From DATAZK01 sp965199805 (GTDB lineage Bacteria; Actinomycetota; Actinomycetes; Frankiales; Frankiaceae): a stretch of 64,000 bases of DNA. Below the pieces are notes generated by a model, which ran no database searches, had not been told where the DNA came from, and saw only the letters and a list, made by a program, of their open reading frames with translations. This document shows positions 17,327-26,715 of this stretch, in pieces; the first letter of the stretch is position 1, and the number at the start of each line of letters is the position of its first letter. Both the position numbers and the translations under genes were made by a program. Location: assembly GCA_965199805.1 (NCBI GenBank), contig CBDATO010000001.1, positions 744,001-808,000 of the forward strand, given 5' to 3'.

Positions 17327-18391
17327 TCAGCCGGTGTGCTGGGGTGGCCGGGATCCGGCGTCATCCGCAGTCGCGTCCGGACCGGTCGACCCGTCGTGCC
17401 CGCCGCGGCTCTCGCCTTCGGCATCGCTGTGGATGTCGATCCGCCACCCCGTGAGCCGGGCGGCCAGCCGGGCGTTCTGCCCCTCCTTGCCGATGGCGAG
17501 GGACAGCTGGTAATCCGGCACGACGACGCGGGCGGCCCGGGCCGAGGCGTCGACGACCTGCACGGAGCTCACCTTGGACGGCGACAGCGCCGACGCGACG
17601 AACGCCGCCGGGTCCTCCGACCAGTCGACGATGTCGATCTTCTCGCCGTTCAGCTCGGCCATCACCGCGCGCACCCGCGATCCGAGCGGCCCGATGCAGG
17701 CGCCCTTCGCGTTCAGGCCGGACACCCGCGTACGCACCGCAATCTTCGTACGGTGACCCGCCTCACGGGCGATGGCCGCGATCTCGACGGTGCCGTCGGC
17801 GACCTCGGGCACCTCCAGGGCGAAGAGGCCGCGCACGAGCTCGGGGTGGGTGCGCGAGACCGTGACCGTGACCCCGCGCGGGGTGCGGGTGACCGATGCG
17901 ACGCAGACCCGGATGCGGTCGCCGTGCTCGTAACGCTCGCCGGGCACCTGCTCCGCCGGGGGGAGGATCGCCTCGAAGCCCTTGCCGAGGTCGACCATGA
18001 CGATCTTGCTGCCGGCGCGCTGCTCGTGGTGCTGCACGAGACCGAGCACGACCTCGCGCTCGTGACCGGCGAACTCGCCGTACGTGATGTCGGACGAGGC
18101 CTCGCGCAGGCGCTGCACGATGACCTGGCGGGCGGTGCTGGCGGCGACCCGGCCGAAGTCGTCCGGGGTGTCCTCCCACTCCCGCACGCTGCCGGTCTCC
18201 GCGTCGTACTCCCGGGCGAAGACGGTGACCTCACCGGTGGTGCGGTCGATCTCGACGCGGGCGTCGTTGGCCGTGGCGTCGCTCTGCCGGTAGGCGGTGA
18301 GCAGTGCGGACTCGATCGCCTCGACCAGGGCCTCGAAGGCGATGTCCTTCTCGCGTTCGACGCTGCGCAGGGCTGCCAGATCGAGCTTCAT
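17327..18391 (-). CDS. nusA: Transcription termination/antitermination factor NusA
   Basis: NusA (354 residues) binds RNA polymerase and nascent RNA, promoting pausing, intrinsic termination and rRNA antitermination. The N-terminal RNAP-binding domain begins MKLDLAALRSVEREKDI. It is followed by the S1 domain (GSKIVMVDLGKGFEAILPPAEQ) and two KH domains (RVSGLNAKGACIGPLGSRVRAV and YQLSLAIGKEGQNARLAARLTGW). There are no C-terminal acidic repeats of the E. coli kind, as expected here; a short hydrophilic tail ends the protein. Its ATG overlaps the rimP stop as ATGA. Confidence 0.98.
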   Translation of the reverse strand: MKLDLAALRSVEREKDIAFEALVEAIESALLTAYRQSDATANDARVEIDRTTGEVTVFAREYDAETGSVREWEDTPDDFGRVAASTARQVIVQRLREASSDITYGEFAGHEREVVLGLVQHHEQRAGSKIVMVDLGKGFEAILPPAEQVPGERYEHGDRIRVCVASVTRTPRGVTVTVSRTHPELVRGLFALEVPEVADGTVEIAAIAREAGHRTKIAVRTRVSGLNAKGACIGPLGSRVRAVMAELNGEKIDIVDWSEDPAAFVASALSPSKVSSVQVVDASARAARVVVPDYQLSLAIGKEGQNARLAARLTGWRIDIHSDAEGESRGGHDGSTGPDATADDAGSRPPQHTG

Positions 18392-18990
18392 GACGTCCGT
18401 CCGTCCGACTCGTCGTCCACGGCTTCGTCATCCAGGTCTTCGTCAGGCACGTCTTCGTCAAGCACGTCTGCGTCACTGCTCGGGGCGTTGAACTCGATCT
18501 GCACGACGGCGCGGGCGACGTCGGCGAACGCGAGCTCGACGGAACCGCCGGGAAGGTCGTCACCGGTCAGCGTGACGGTCAGCTCGTCGGAATCGGTCAC
18601 CCGTCCGGTCACCGGCGCACCGGCCCGGCGCGTGACGGCGACCAGCCGGCCGCGGGCACGCCGCCAGTGGCGCGGCTCGGTCAGCGGCCGGTCGACGCCG
18701 GGGGTGCTGACCTCGAGCACGAAGGCGCCGCGCAGCAGACGGTCGGCCTCCTCGCCGTCGAGCATGTCGCTGACGGCACGGCTGACGTCGGCCACACCGT
18801 CGAGGTCGAGGCCCCCGTCGCGGTCGACGGTGACCCGCACGACGCTGCGGCTGCCGGCGCGGGCGACCGTGACGTCCTCCAGGTCGGCCCCGAAGGCGGC
18901 GACCACCGGGGTGAGCAGGGCGGAGAGTTCGGCCCGCGGGCCTGCATCGGAGGGCCTTCGGGGGGCCTTCGCGGCACCGGAACGGCTCAT
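18388..18990 (-). CDS. rimP: Ribosome maturation factor RimP
   Basis: RimP (200 residues) promotes 30S assembly by helping S12 and other proteins bind. The start ATG 18990 has AAGGAG at the right distance. The conserved core includes VEDVTV-like LEDVTVARAG, VRVTVDRDGGLDLDGVADVSRAVSDML and FVLEVSTPGVDRPLTEPRHW. The second, Sm-like domain follows (GRLVAVTRR...GRVTDSD). About 28 C-terminal residues form a very acidic tail of Asp/Glu repeats encoded by near-tandem GTCTTCGTC units. It is first in the rimP–nusA–ylxR–infB operon. Confidence 0.96.
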   Translation of the reverse strand: MSRSGAAKAPRRPSDAGPRAELSALLTPVVAAFGADLEDVTVARAGSRSVVRVTVDRDGGLDLDGVADVSRAVSDMLDGEEADRLLRGAFVLEVSTPGVDRPLTEPRHWRRARGRLVAVTRRAGAPVTGRVTDSDELTVTLTGDDLPGGSVELAFADVARAVVQIEFNAPSSDADVLDEDVPDEDLDDEAVDDESDGRTS

Positions 18991-19015
18991 CTGCTCTCCT
19001 TCCGCCAAAGCTGGG

Positions 19016-19033
19016 GGGCACCGCTCGGTGCCC
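19016..19033 (-). promoter_or_regulatory. Hairpin in the rimP–nusA operon leader
   Basis: A perfect seven-base stem (GGGCACC/GGTGCCC) with a four-base loop lies about 26 bases upstream of the rimP start. A TAGGCT, possibly a -10 element, lies just upstream on the minus strand near 19050. NusA operons are often autoregulated in the leader, but nothing here proves it. Confidence 0.35.
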
Positions 19034-19082
19034 GCACGCAGCCTACGTCCGGCGCCGCCACGGGCAGCGGCCCCGTCCGGGC

Positions 19083-19541
19083 TCAGTCACCCGGTGTGGT
19101 CAGCAGATATTCGAGCAGCTCGACGGCGGAGCCGACCTGCGCACGGGTCGCCGGGTCGAGCCGGCCCAGCCGCTCGGCGATCGCCGCGGTGCGCTCGCGC
19201 CGGATCCGCTCGAGCAGCAGCCGCCCGGCCGGGGCGATCTCGATGAGGGCGGCCCGGCCGTCCTCCGGGTCGGTCACGCGGCTGACCAGCTCCCGGTCCT
19301 GCAGGCTCGCCACCAGCCGGGTCACGGTCGGCGGCGTGATGACCTCGCGGGTGGCGAGGTCACCGAGGCGCAGGGGGCCGTACTGCTCGATCGTCACGAG
19401 CACCGACAGCTGCGACGGCGTCAGCCCGCCCACGGCGAGGCGGGAGAAGCGACGGTGCAGCCGGCCGATCGCGAGCCGTAACCGGGCGGCCAGCTCCTCG
19501 TCGGAGGAGCTGCCCGACACATCGTGGGACATGGCCCGCAT
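19083..19541 (-). CDS. MarR family transcriptional regulator
   Basis: This 152-residue winged-helix protein shows the MarR layout. An N-terminal dimer helix is followed by LTPSQLSVLVTIEQYGPLRLGDLA and the recognition helix ITPPTVTRLVASLQDRELVSRV. The wing is TDPEDGRAALIEIAPAG, and two C-terminal dimer helices close the protein. Such proteins usually repress a neighbouring gene or themselves and respond to phenolic or oxidant ligands. Here the neighbours are rimP downstream and a HAD hydrolase gene upstream, so the target is unclear. Start ATG 19541 has GGAG eight bases upstream; ATG 19532 is possible. Confidence 0.92.
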   Translation of the reverse strand: MRAMSHDVSGSSSDEELAARLRLAIGRLHRRFSRLAVGGLTPSQLSVLVTIEQYGPLRLGDLATREVITPPTVTRLVASLQDRELVSRVTDPEDGRAALIEIAPAGRLLLERIRRERTAAIAERLGRLDPATRAQVGSAVELLEYLLTTPGD

Positions 19542-19603
19542 AGTGCCCGCTCCGGCGCCTTACCGCGAGTAACTTCCGGCATGTCGCCGCCACCGGGCGG
19601 GCG

Positions 19604-20314
19604 TCACCGCCAGCTGTCGACCAGCGGCAGCAGCTCGGACAGCCGGGTGATCCGTGCGTCGGGCTCCGTCGGATGCCCGGGCACGCTGTCGTTGGGCACG
19701 AGGACCGCCCGCATCCCGAGCGCCTTGGCGCCGCTGATGTCGTCGACGGGCCGGTCGCCGACGAAGACGGCCTCCTCCGGCGCCACGTCGAGCGCGTCGA
19801 GGACCGTGCGGAAGGCCTCCGGGTGCGGCTTGGTGTGCTCGAGGTCGGACGTGTAGACGCGGACGTCGATCAGGTCGAGGACACCGTCACGCTCGAGCCA
19901 GTGCTCGTGCGTCTCGCGCGGCCAGTGCGTGTTGGACAGCAGGCCGGTCCGGATCCCCCGCTCGCGCAGCGCCGTGAGCAGGGGCCCCGCGTCCGGATCG
20001 GTGAACGTGTGCGGGGTCCACGCCTCGAGGTGGGCGGTGACGGCCGCGTCGTGCAGGGCCGCGTCGAGGTCCAGCCCGGTGGCCTCGCGGGCGGCGGCGA
20101 AGACGTCGGCGATCGTGCCGCTGCGGCCCGATGCCACGACGGTGGTCCACCAGTCGCGCTCGGCCGCGTGCAGGGCCCCGGCCACCTCCTCGACCCGGTC
20201 GGGCGCGAGGACGACGGCAGCCACCCGCCAGAGGTCGAGCAGGTCGATGGTGTGGAACGGCGTCAGGGTGCCGCCCCAGTCGAAGATCACGGCGCGGACG
20301 GTGGGTGCGCTCAC
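19604..20314 (-). CDS. HAD-superfamily hydrolase
   Basis: This is a 236-residue haloacid dehalogenase-like phosphatase. Motif I is VIFDWGGTLTPF with nucleophile D12; the usual second Asp is Gly, as in several DxGGT-type members. Motif II is LLSNTHW, the Lys of motif III is in HTKPHPEAF, and motif IV is VFVGDRPVDDISGAKALGM. A helical cap domain lies between motifs I and II. The substrate is not predictable. Its GTG overlaps the stop of the ybaK-like gene as GTGA, so the two are cotranslated. Confidence 0.9.
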   Translation of the reverse strand: MSAPTVRAVIFDWGGTLTPFHTIDLLDLWRVAAVVLAPDRVEEVAGALHAAERDWWTTVVASGRSGTIADVFAAAREATGLDLDAALHDAAVTAHLEAWTPHTFTDPDAGPLLTALRERGIRTGLLSNTHWPRETHEHWLERDGVLDLIDVRVYTSDLEHTKPHPEAFRTVLDALDVAPEEAVFVGDRPVDDISGAKALGMRAVLVPNDSVPGHPTEPDARITRLSELLPLVDSWR

Positions 20315-20814
20315 GGGCGTCTCCCGATCTCGGCGACGACGGCGCCGGTCAGCTCCAACAGGTCGTCCGGCGCGAGCTCGACCTGCAGCCCGCGGCGGCC
20401 GGCGCTCACGTAGACGGTGGGGAAAGCTCGGACGCCCGCGTCGGCGACGGTGGGCATCCGCTTGCGTTGACCGAGCGGGCTGATGCCGCCGACGACGTAA
20501 CCGGTCGCCCGCTCGGCCACGGCCTGATCGGCCAGCCGCACGCTCTTCGCGCCGAGCGCCGCGGCCGCCGCCTTGAGGTCGAGCTGGTCGGCGACCGCCA
20601 CCACCGCGACACCGAGGATCTCGTCAGGCCCGGTCACGACCAGCGTCTTGAACAGCCGTGACGGGTCGACGCCCAGCGCAGCGGCGACGGCGGGCCCGTA
20701 CCCCTGCCCGGGCTCGGCCGTGCTCTCGTACTCGTGATGCGTGTGGGCGCACCCCGCCCGCACCAGCACCTGGACGGCCGGCGTGCCGCCCGGCCCCTTC
20801 TTGCCGGCACCCAC
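20311..20814 (-). CDS. ybaK: Cys-tRNA(Pro)/Cys-tRNA(Cys) deacylase, YbaK/EbsC type
   Basis: YbaK proteins hydrolyse Cys-tRNA(Pro) made in error by prolyl-tRNA synthetase. This 167-residue protein has the family features VDPSRLFKTLVV with the key Lys56, GVAVVAVADQLDLKAAAAALGAKSVRLA, and GYVVGGISPLGQRKRMPTVAD. It lies ten bases from the proS stop and is probably in the same transcript. This makes functional sense, because ProS is the source of the misacylated tRNA. Start GTG 20814. Confidence 0.93.
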   Translation of the reverse strand: MGAGKKGPGGTPAVQVLVRAGCAHTHHEYESTAEPGQGYGPAVAAALGVDPSRLFKTLVVTGPDEILGVAVVAVADQLDLKAAAAALGAKSVRLADQAVAERATGYVVGGISPLGQRKRMPTVADAGVRAFPTVYVSAGRRGLQVELAPDDLLELTGAVVAEIGRRP

Positions 20815-20823
20815 CCGGGACGC

Positions 20824-22518
20824 TCAGCGGGCGCCGGCGGCGAGCTCGGCGACGGCGGCGTCGAGGGCGACCGTGCGGCGCTCGCCCGAGCGCCGGTCCT
20901 TGACCTCGATGTCGCCCGCCGCCAGGCCCTTGCCGACGGTGACGACGGTCGGGATGCCGATCAGGTCGGCGTCGGCGAAGGCCACCCCGGCGCTCGTCCC
21001 CCGGTCGTCCAGCAGGACCCGGAGCCCGGCGCGCTCGAGCTGCTCACCGAGCTGCTCGGCGGCCTCGCGCTGACCCGCCTTGCCGATCGCGACGAGGTGG
21101 ATGTCGGCGGGCGCCATGGCAGCCGGCCACAGCAGGCCCCGGTCGTCGTGGTTCTGCTCGATGATCGACGCGACGGCCCGGCTCACCCCGATGCCGTACG
21201 AGCCCATGGTGACCCGCACCGGCGTGCCGTTGGGGCCGAGCACGTCGAACTCGAAGGCGTCGGTGTACTTGCGGCCGAGCTGGAAGATGTGGCCGATCTC
21301 GATGGCGCGACCGATCACCAGCGCGTGCCCGCACCGGGGGCACGGGTCGCCCTCGGCGATCGTCGCGACGTCGAGGTAGCGCTCGACCGTGAAGTCGCGG
21401 CCGGCCGTGGCATGGCGGACGTGGACGTCGGCCACGTTGGCGCCCGTCACCCACGACGTGCCGGTGTGGACGCGCGGGTCGGCGTAGTAGGTGACGAGCC
21501 CGCCCTGCGGCCCGAGGTAACCGCGTACGAGCTCGGGGTGGGCCGCGAAGTCCGCGGCCTCGAAGGGCTCGACCAGCGCCGGCTCGACGGCCGCCTGCAG
21601 CTTGTCCAGGTCGACGTCGCGATCACCGGGCACGCCGACTGCCACCGGTACCCCGTCGATCTTGACGAGCACGTTCTTCAGCGTGGCGGACGCCGGCACC
21701 CCGAGCGCTGCGGCGAGCGTCTCGATGGTCGCGGCGTCGGGGGTGGGCACGTCCTCCATCGCCGGGGTGGCGGGGTCGACGGCGGCGTCCCCCGGCGGCG
21801 TGAACGTGACGGCTTCGACGTTGGCCGCGTAACCGCACTGCGCGCAGGAGACGAACGTGTCCTCCCCCGCCGGCGTGGGGGCGAGGAACTCCTCCGACGC
21901 CGAGCCGCCCATGGCGCCCGACACGGCGGAGACGATGCGGTAGTCCATGCCGAGCCGGTCGAAGATCCGTACGTACGCCTCGCGCTGCCGCTGGTAGGAC
22001 TTCGCGAGCCCCGCGTCGTCGAGGTCGAACGAGTACGCGTCCTTCATGACGAACTCGCGCCCGCGCAGGATGCCGGAGCGGGGGCGTGCCTCGTCGCGGT
22101 ACTTGGTCGCGACCTGGTAGAGCGTGACCGGCAGGTCCTTGTACGAGCTGTACTCGCCCTTCACGAGCAGCGTGAAGAGCTCCTCGTGGGTGGGGCCGAG
22201 GACGTAGTCACCGCCGCGCCGGTCCTTCAGGCGGAAGAGCAGGTCGCCGTACTCGTCCCAGCGGCCGGTCGTGACGTACGGCTCCTTGGGCAGCAGCGCC
22301 GGGAGCAGGACCTCCTGGCCGCCGATGCGGTTCATCTCCTCGCGCACCACCGCGGCGACGCGGTCGAGCACGAGCTTGCCGAGCGGCAGCCAGGTCCAGA
22401 TGCCGGACGCGACACGGCGTACGTAACCGGCCCGGACCAGCAGCCGGTGGCTCGCGACCTCGGCATCGGCGGGATCGTCGCGCAGCGTGCGCAGGAACAG
22501 CTCGGACATCCGGATCAC
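20824..22518 (-). CDS. proS: Prolyl-tRNA synthetase
   Basis: ProS charges tRNA(Pro). The protein is a class II, bacterial-type enzyme of about 564 residues. Motif 1 lies near RVASGIWTWLPLG. Motif 2 is YRDEARPRSGILRGREFVMKDAYSFD. The INS editing domain, with IETLAAALGVPASATLKNVLVK, separates motifs 2 and 3; motif 3 is VTMGSYGIGVSRAVASIIEQ. An anticodon-binding domain ends the protein. I take GTG 22518 because homologues start just before RMSELF; GTG 22527 and ATG 22509 are alternatives and none has a strong ribosome site. Confidence 0.97.
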   Translation of the reverse strand: MIRMSELFLRTLRDDPADAEVASHRLLVRAGYVRRVASGIWTWLPLGKLVLDRVAAVVREEMNRIGGQEVLLPALLPKEPYVTTGRWDEYGDLLFRLKDRRGGDYVLGPTHEELFTLLVKGEYSSYKDLPVTLYQVATKYRDEARPRSGILRGREFVMKDAYSFDLDDAGLAKSYQRQREAYVRIFDRLGMDYRIVSAVSGAMGGSASEEFLAPTPAGEDTFVSCAQCGYAANVEAVTFTPPGDAAVDPATPAMEDVPTPDAATIETLAAALGVPASATLKNVLVKIDGVPVAVGVPGDRDVDLDKLQAAVEPALVEPFEAADFAAHPELVRGYLGPQGGLVTYYADPRVHTGTSWVTGANVADVHVRHATAGRDFTVERYLDVATIAEGDPCPRCGHALVIGRAIEIGHIFQLGRKYTDAFEFDVLGPNGTPVRVTMGSYGIGVSRAVASIIEQNHDDRGLLWPAAMAPADIHLVAIGKAGQREAAEQLGEQLERAGLRVLLDDRGTSAGVAFADADLIGIPTVVTVGKGLAAGDIEVKDRRSGERRTVALDAAVAELAAGAR

Positions 22519-22567
22519 GGAGGTCACGGTACCGGGGTGCCCTGCTGCGGTCGCGCGAGTTCTCCGG

Positions 22568-22597
22568 CCGGACGCGCCCGGTGCGGGGCGCGTCCGG
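22568..22597 (-). terminator. Strong hairpin after the sulfate transporter operon
   Basis: A perfect 12-base stem (CCGGACGCGCCC with GGGCGCGTCCGG) and a six-base loop begin seven bases after the cysA stop. It lies between the sulfate operon and proS on the same strand. There is no T-tract. Confidence 0.75.
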
Positions 22598-22603
22598 GAC
22601 GGG

Positions 22604-23646
22604 TCAGGAGCCGACGGGTGCGGCCGTCGCCGACAGCCGCTCGACGCCCGCCTTGCGGACGTAGATGTCGTCGCCCGCGTTGAGGTCGAGGCGGGCGGCG
22701 TCCTCCCGGGTGATCTGGATCCAGGCGGTCGAGCCCTCGCTGTCGGCCGGCGGCGCGTCGGGGTTGTCCTTGCTGAGCGGGTCGATCGGGCCGCTGCGCT
22801 GGCCGTCGATCATGACCTCGACGCGTACCTCGAAGCCGAGCCGCACGATCCGGGTGATGCGGGCGTGGACGGCGCCGGGCTCGGGCGACTTCACCACGTC
22901 GAGGTCGTGCGGACGCACGAGCCTGCCGTCGAGCCGGGTCACCGGGCCGAGGAAGCCCATCACGAAGTCGTTCGCCGGACGCTCGTACAGCTCGTCGGGG
23001 GTGCCCTCCTGCTCGACCACACCGCCCGACATGACGAAGATCCGGTCGGCGACGTCCATCGCCTCCTCCTGGTCGTGCGTGACGAAGACGGTGGTCACGT
23101 GGACCTCGTCGTGCAGCCTGCGCAGCCAGGTGCGCAGCTCCTTGCGCACCTGGGCGTCGAGCGCGCCGAAGGGCTCGTCGAGCAGCAGCACCTTGGGCTG
23201 CACCGCGAGGGCGCGGGCGAGCGCCATGCGCTGGCGCTGACCACCCGAGAGCTGCGACGGGTAGCGATTGCCGAACTGCTCGAGGTGGACGAGCTCGAGC
23301 AGCTCCTGCACGCGCTTCTTGATCTCCGCCTTGGGGCGCTTGCGGATCTCGAGGCCGAAGGCGACGTTGCGGGCGACCGTGAGGTGCTTGAAGGCCGCGT
23401 AGTGCTGGAAGACGAAGCCGATGTTGCGGCCCTGCGGCGGGATGCGGGTCAGGTCCTGCCCGTCGATTTCCACGACCCCGTCGTCGGGCTGCTCGAGCCC
23501 GGCGATGACGCGCAACAGGGTCGACTTGCCGCCGCCGCTCGGGCCGAGCAGCGCGGTGAGCGAGCCGTCCGGGATCTCCACCGAGACGTTGTCGAGTGCG
23601 GCGAAGTCACCGAAGTACTTCGAGACGTTACGGACGCTGATCGCCA

Positions 23647-23647
<1 letters not shown>
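22604..23647 (-). CDS. cysA: Sulfate/thiosulfate ABC transporter ATP-binding protein
   Basis: CysA is the ATPase of the sulfate/thiosulfate importer. It has 347 residues from ATG 23647, with AAGGAG upstream. Walker A is LLGPSGGGKSTLLR (residues 34–47), the signature is LSGGQRQRMALARAL, Walker B is VLLLDEPFGALD, and the switch His is in VFVTHDQEEAMDVA. The C-terminal portion forms a TOBE-like regulatory domain. The start shares one base with the cysW stop (TGATG). Longer upstream starts run into cysW in another frame and are not real. Confidence 0.96.
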
Positions 23648-24562
<915 letters not shown>

Positions 24563-24570
<8 letters not shown>

Positions 24571-25504
24571 GGCGGGCCGCCCAACGCTGGATGAGGTCGA
24601 TGGCGATCAGCACGATGAGCGCCACCACGAGGAGCACGGTGGACACTGCCGCCGCACCGGCCTGGTTGTCACTTTCGATCTGGCCGTAGATCTGCACCGC
24701 GGCGACCTGCGTCTTGCCGGGCAGGTTGCCCGAGATCAGCACGGTCGAGCCGAACTCGCTCATCGCCCGGGTGAAGGCGAGCGCGGTGCCCGACAGGATG
24801 GCGGGCAGCAGGTTGGGCAGGATGATGCGCCGGAAGATGGTGAGCCGGCCGGCCCCGAGTGAGGCCGCGCCTTCTTCCATCTCCTGGTCGAGCTCGATCA
24901 TCACCGGCTGCACCGTGCGGATGACGAACGGCAGCGTGACGAACAGCAGCGCCACCACGACGCCGGTCTGCTTGTAGGCGATGTCGACGCCGAGGTTGCT
25001 GTTCGGCCCGTACAGGGTGAGCAGCGTCAGGCCGGCGACGATGGTCGGCAGCGCGAACGGCAGGTCGATGATCACGTCGAGCAGGCGCTTGCCCGGGAAG
25101 TTGTCGCGCACGAGCACCCAGGCGATGAGCGTGCCCATCACCAGGTTGATCAGCGCCACGATGATGCTGGCCACGATGGTCAGCTTCAGCGCCGACCAGG
25201 CGTCGGGCGTCGTGACCGAGCGCCAGAACTCGCTCCAGCCGCCCTTCGTGCCGCTGTAGATCGTGGCGGCGAGCGGGATCAGGACGATGAGGCTGAGGTA
25301 GGTCAGCGTGAGGGTGCCGCCGGCCGCCAACCCGAAGGGGAAGCGGCGCTTGGCAGCGGTTCGCGACCGGCCGTTACGGGGCCGGTCGGGCCCCCGCCGA
25401 CCGCCGGCCGGCACCGCGTCCGAGGAGGACGCGGTGCCGGACTTGGTCAGCGAGTACGGAGCAGCCCCCGGGGCCGGGGGGCCGACTTCCGACGGAGCGG
25501 TCAT
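24563..25504 (-). CDS. cysT: Sulfate ABC transporter permease
   Basis: CysT (also CysU) pairs with CysW to form the sulfate channel. From ATG 25504 it has 313 residues. The first about 55 residues are hydrophilic and basic (GGRRGPDRPRNGRSRTAAKRR). Six membrane spans follow, starting LTLTYLSLIVLIPLAATIY. The EAA loop is EEGAASLGAGRLTIFRRIILP, and LIDLPFALPTIVAGLTLL-type sequence is characteristic of the family. It begins eight bases after the binding-protein stop. Confidence 0.94.
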
Positions 25505-25511
25505 GTATGGG

Positions 25512-26561
25512 TCACTTGCTGGTGGAGACGCCGAGGCCACGCTCGATGTCGGTGACGATGCCCTTGTCGGCGTCGAAGAACGTGTCGGTCACCTTGGTCC
25601 AGCCACCGAGGTCGTCGATGGTGAACAGGCCCTTGGGCTCGGTGAACGTGACCTTGCTGCTCGTCACGCCCTTGACCACGGGCCGGTAGCCGTTGTCGGC
25701 GTAGATCGTCTGGGCTTCCTTGGTGTGCAGGAAGTCGAGGAAGGCCTTGGCCTCCTTCGGGTGCGCCGAGTCGGAGGTGACGGCGACCGGGTTCTCGATG
25801 AGGATCGTGCCCTCGGGCGCGGTGTAGTCGATCGCCTGGTTGTTCTGCTGGGCGAAGATCGCGTCGTTCTCGTAGGAGATGAGGACGTCACCCTTGCCGT
25901 TGGCGAAGGTCTGCAGCGACTTGCGCGCGCTGTCGTCCTGAACGGCGACGTTCTTGAACATCGACTTGAGGTAGTCGACGCCGGCGGTCTGGTCGGCGCC
26001 CTTGTTCGAGATGGTGCCGTACGCGGCCATGATGTCCCAGCGCGCGCCGCCCGAGGTGATCGGGTTCGGCACGATCACCGAGACGCCCGGCTTGGTCAGG
26101 TCGGCCCAGGTCTTGATGTTCTTCGGGTTGCCCTTGCGCGTGGCGAGGACGACCACCGAGTCGGTGATCATGCCCTTGTACTGGTCCTTGTCCCAGGTGT
26201 CGGCGACGAGCTTCGCCTTGACCAGGCGCGTCATGTCGGGAGCGAGCGAGAAGGCGACGATGTCGGCCTTCAGGCCGCTGACGACCGAGCGGCTCTGGTC
26301 ACCGGAGGCGCCGTACGACTGGCTGAACGTGATGTTCTTGCCGGCGTCGGTCTTCTGGAAGGCCGCGATGATCTTCTGGTAGGCGGCCTGCGGGGTCGAG
26401 TAGGCGACCAGCGAGAGCTTGACCGATGCCCCGCCGCCCCCCGTGGAGGACGAGCTGGAACCGCAGGCGGAGAGGGCGAGCGCAGCCGACACGGCCAGGC
26501 TGACGCCGGCGACCGCGACCTTGCGGCGACGCCGGGATGAGGACAGGACGGTCGAAGACAC
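25512..26561 (-). CDS. Sulfate-binding lipoprotein
   Basis: This 349-residue extracellular binding protein captures sulfate for CysTWA. A basic N-terminus and a hydrophobic core end in the lipobox LSAC, with Cys33 as the lipid-attached residue, followed by a Ser/Gly linker. The binding domain matches the sulfate/thiosulfate-binding family (LVAYSTPQAAYQKIIAAF, YGASGDQSRSV, NPITSGGARWDIMAAYG, KGDVLISYENDAI, GYRPV). Start GTG 26561 has GAGGGG upstream. It is first in the operon, downstream of a 154-base region containing a perfect inverted repeat. The gene may be named sbp, subI or cysP in other genomes. Confidence 0.95.
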   Translation of the reverse strand: MSSTVLSSSRRRRKVAVAGVSLAVSAALALSACGSSSSSTGGGGASVKLSLVAYSTPQAAYQKIIAAFQKTDAGKNITFSQSYGASGDQSRSVVSGLKADIVAFSLAPDMTRLVKAKLVADTWDKDQYKGMITDSVVVLATRKGNPKNIKTWADLTKPGVSVIVPNPITSGGARWDIMAAYGTISNKGADQTAGVDYLKSMFKNVAVQDDSARKSLQTFANGKGDVLISYENDAIFAQQNNQAIDYTAPEGTILIENPVAVTSDSAHPKEAKAFLDFLHTKEAQTIYADNGYRPVVKGVTSSKVTFTEPKGLFTIDDLGGWTKVTDTFFDADKGIVTDIERGLGVSTSK

Positions 26562-26647
26562 AGAACCCCTCGAGTTGCTCCCGGCGCTCTTGCACCGGGT
26601 CGGCTGACTTGGTCTGGTCAGTTAACAACATGGATCCGCTTCAGTAT

Positions 26648-26687
26648 CCGGAGTTGGGGGTATTTCACTGTGTCGGACCAACTCCGG
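26648..26687. promoter_or_regulatory. Perfect inverted repeat upstream of the sulfate operon
   Basis: CCGGAGTTGG (26648–26657) and CCAACTCCGG (26678–26687) are perfect inverted copies separated by 20 bases. They lie about 90 bases upstream of the binding-protein start and 30 bases after the stop of the acetyltransferase gene. The long AT-containing spacer fits a two-site operator or a promoter between half-sites better than a simple terminator, but a terminator for the upstream gene is possible. Confidence 0.55.
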
Positions 26688-26715
26688 CCGGATGTCTGCC
26701 GGCTTCTCGGCGCGG

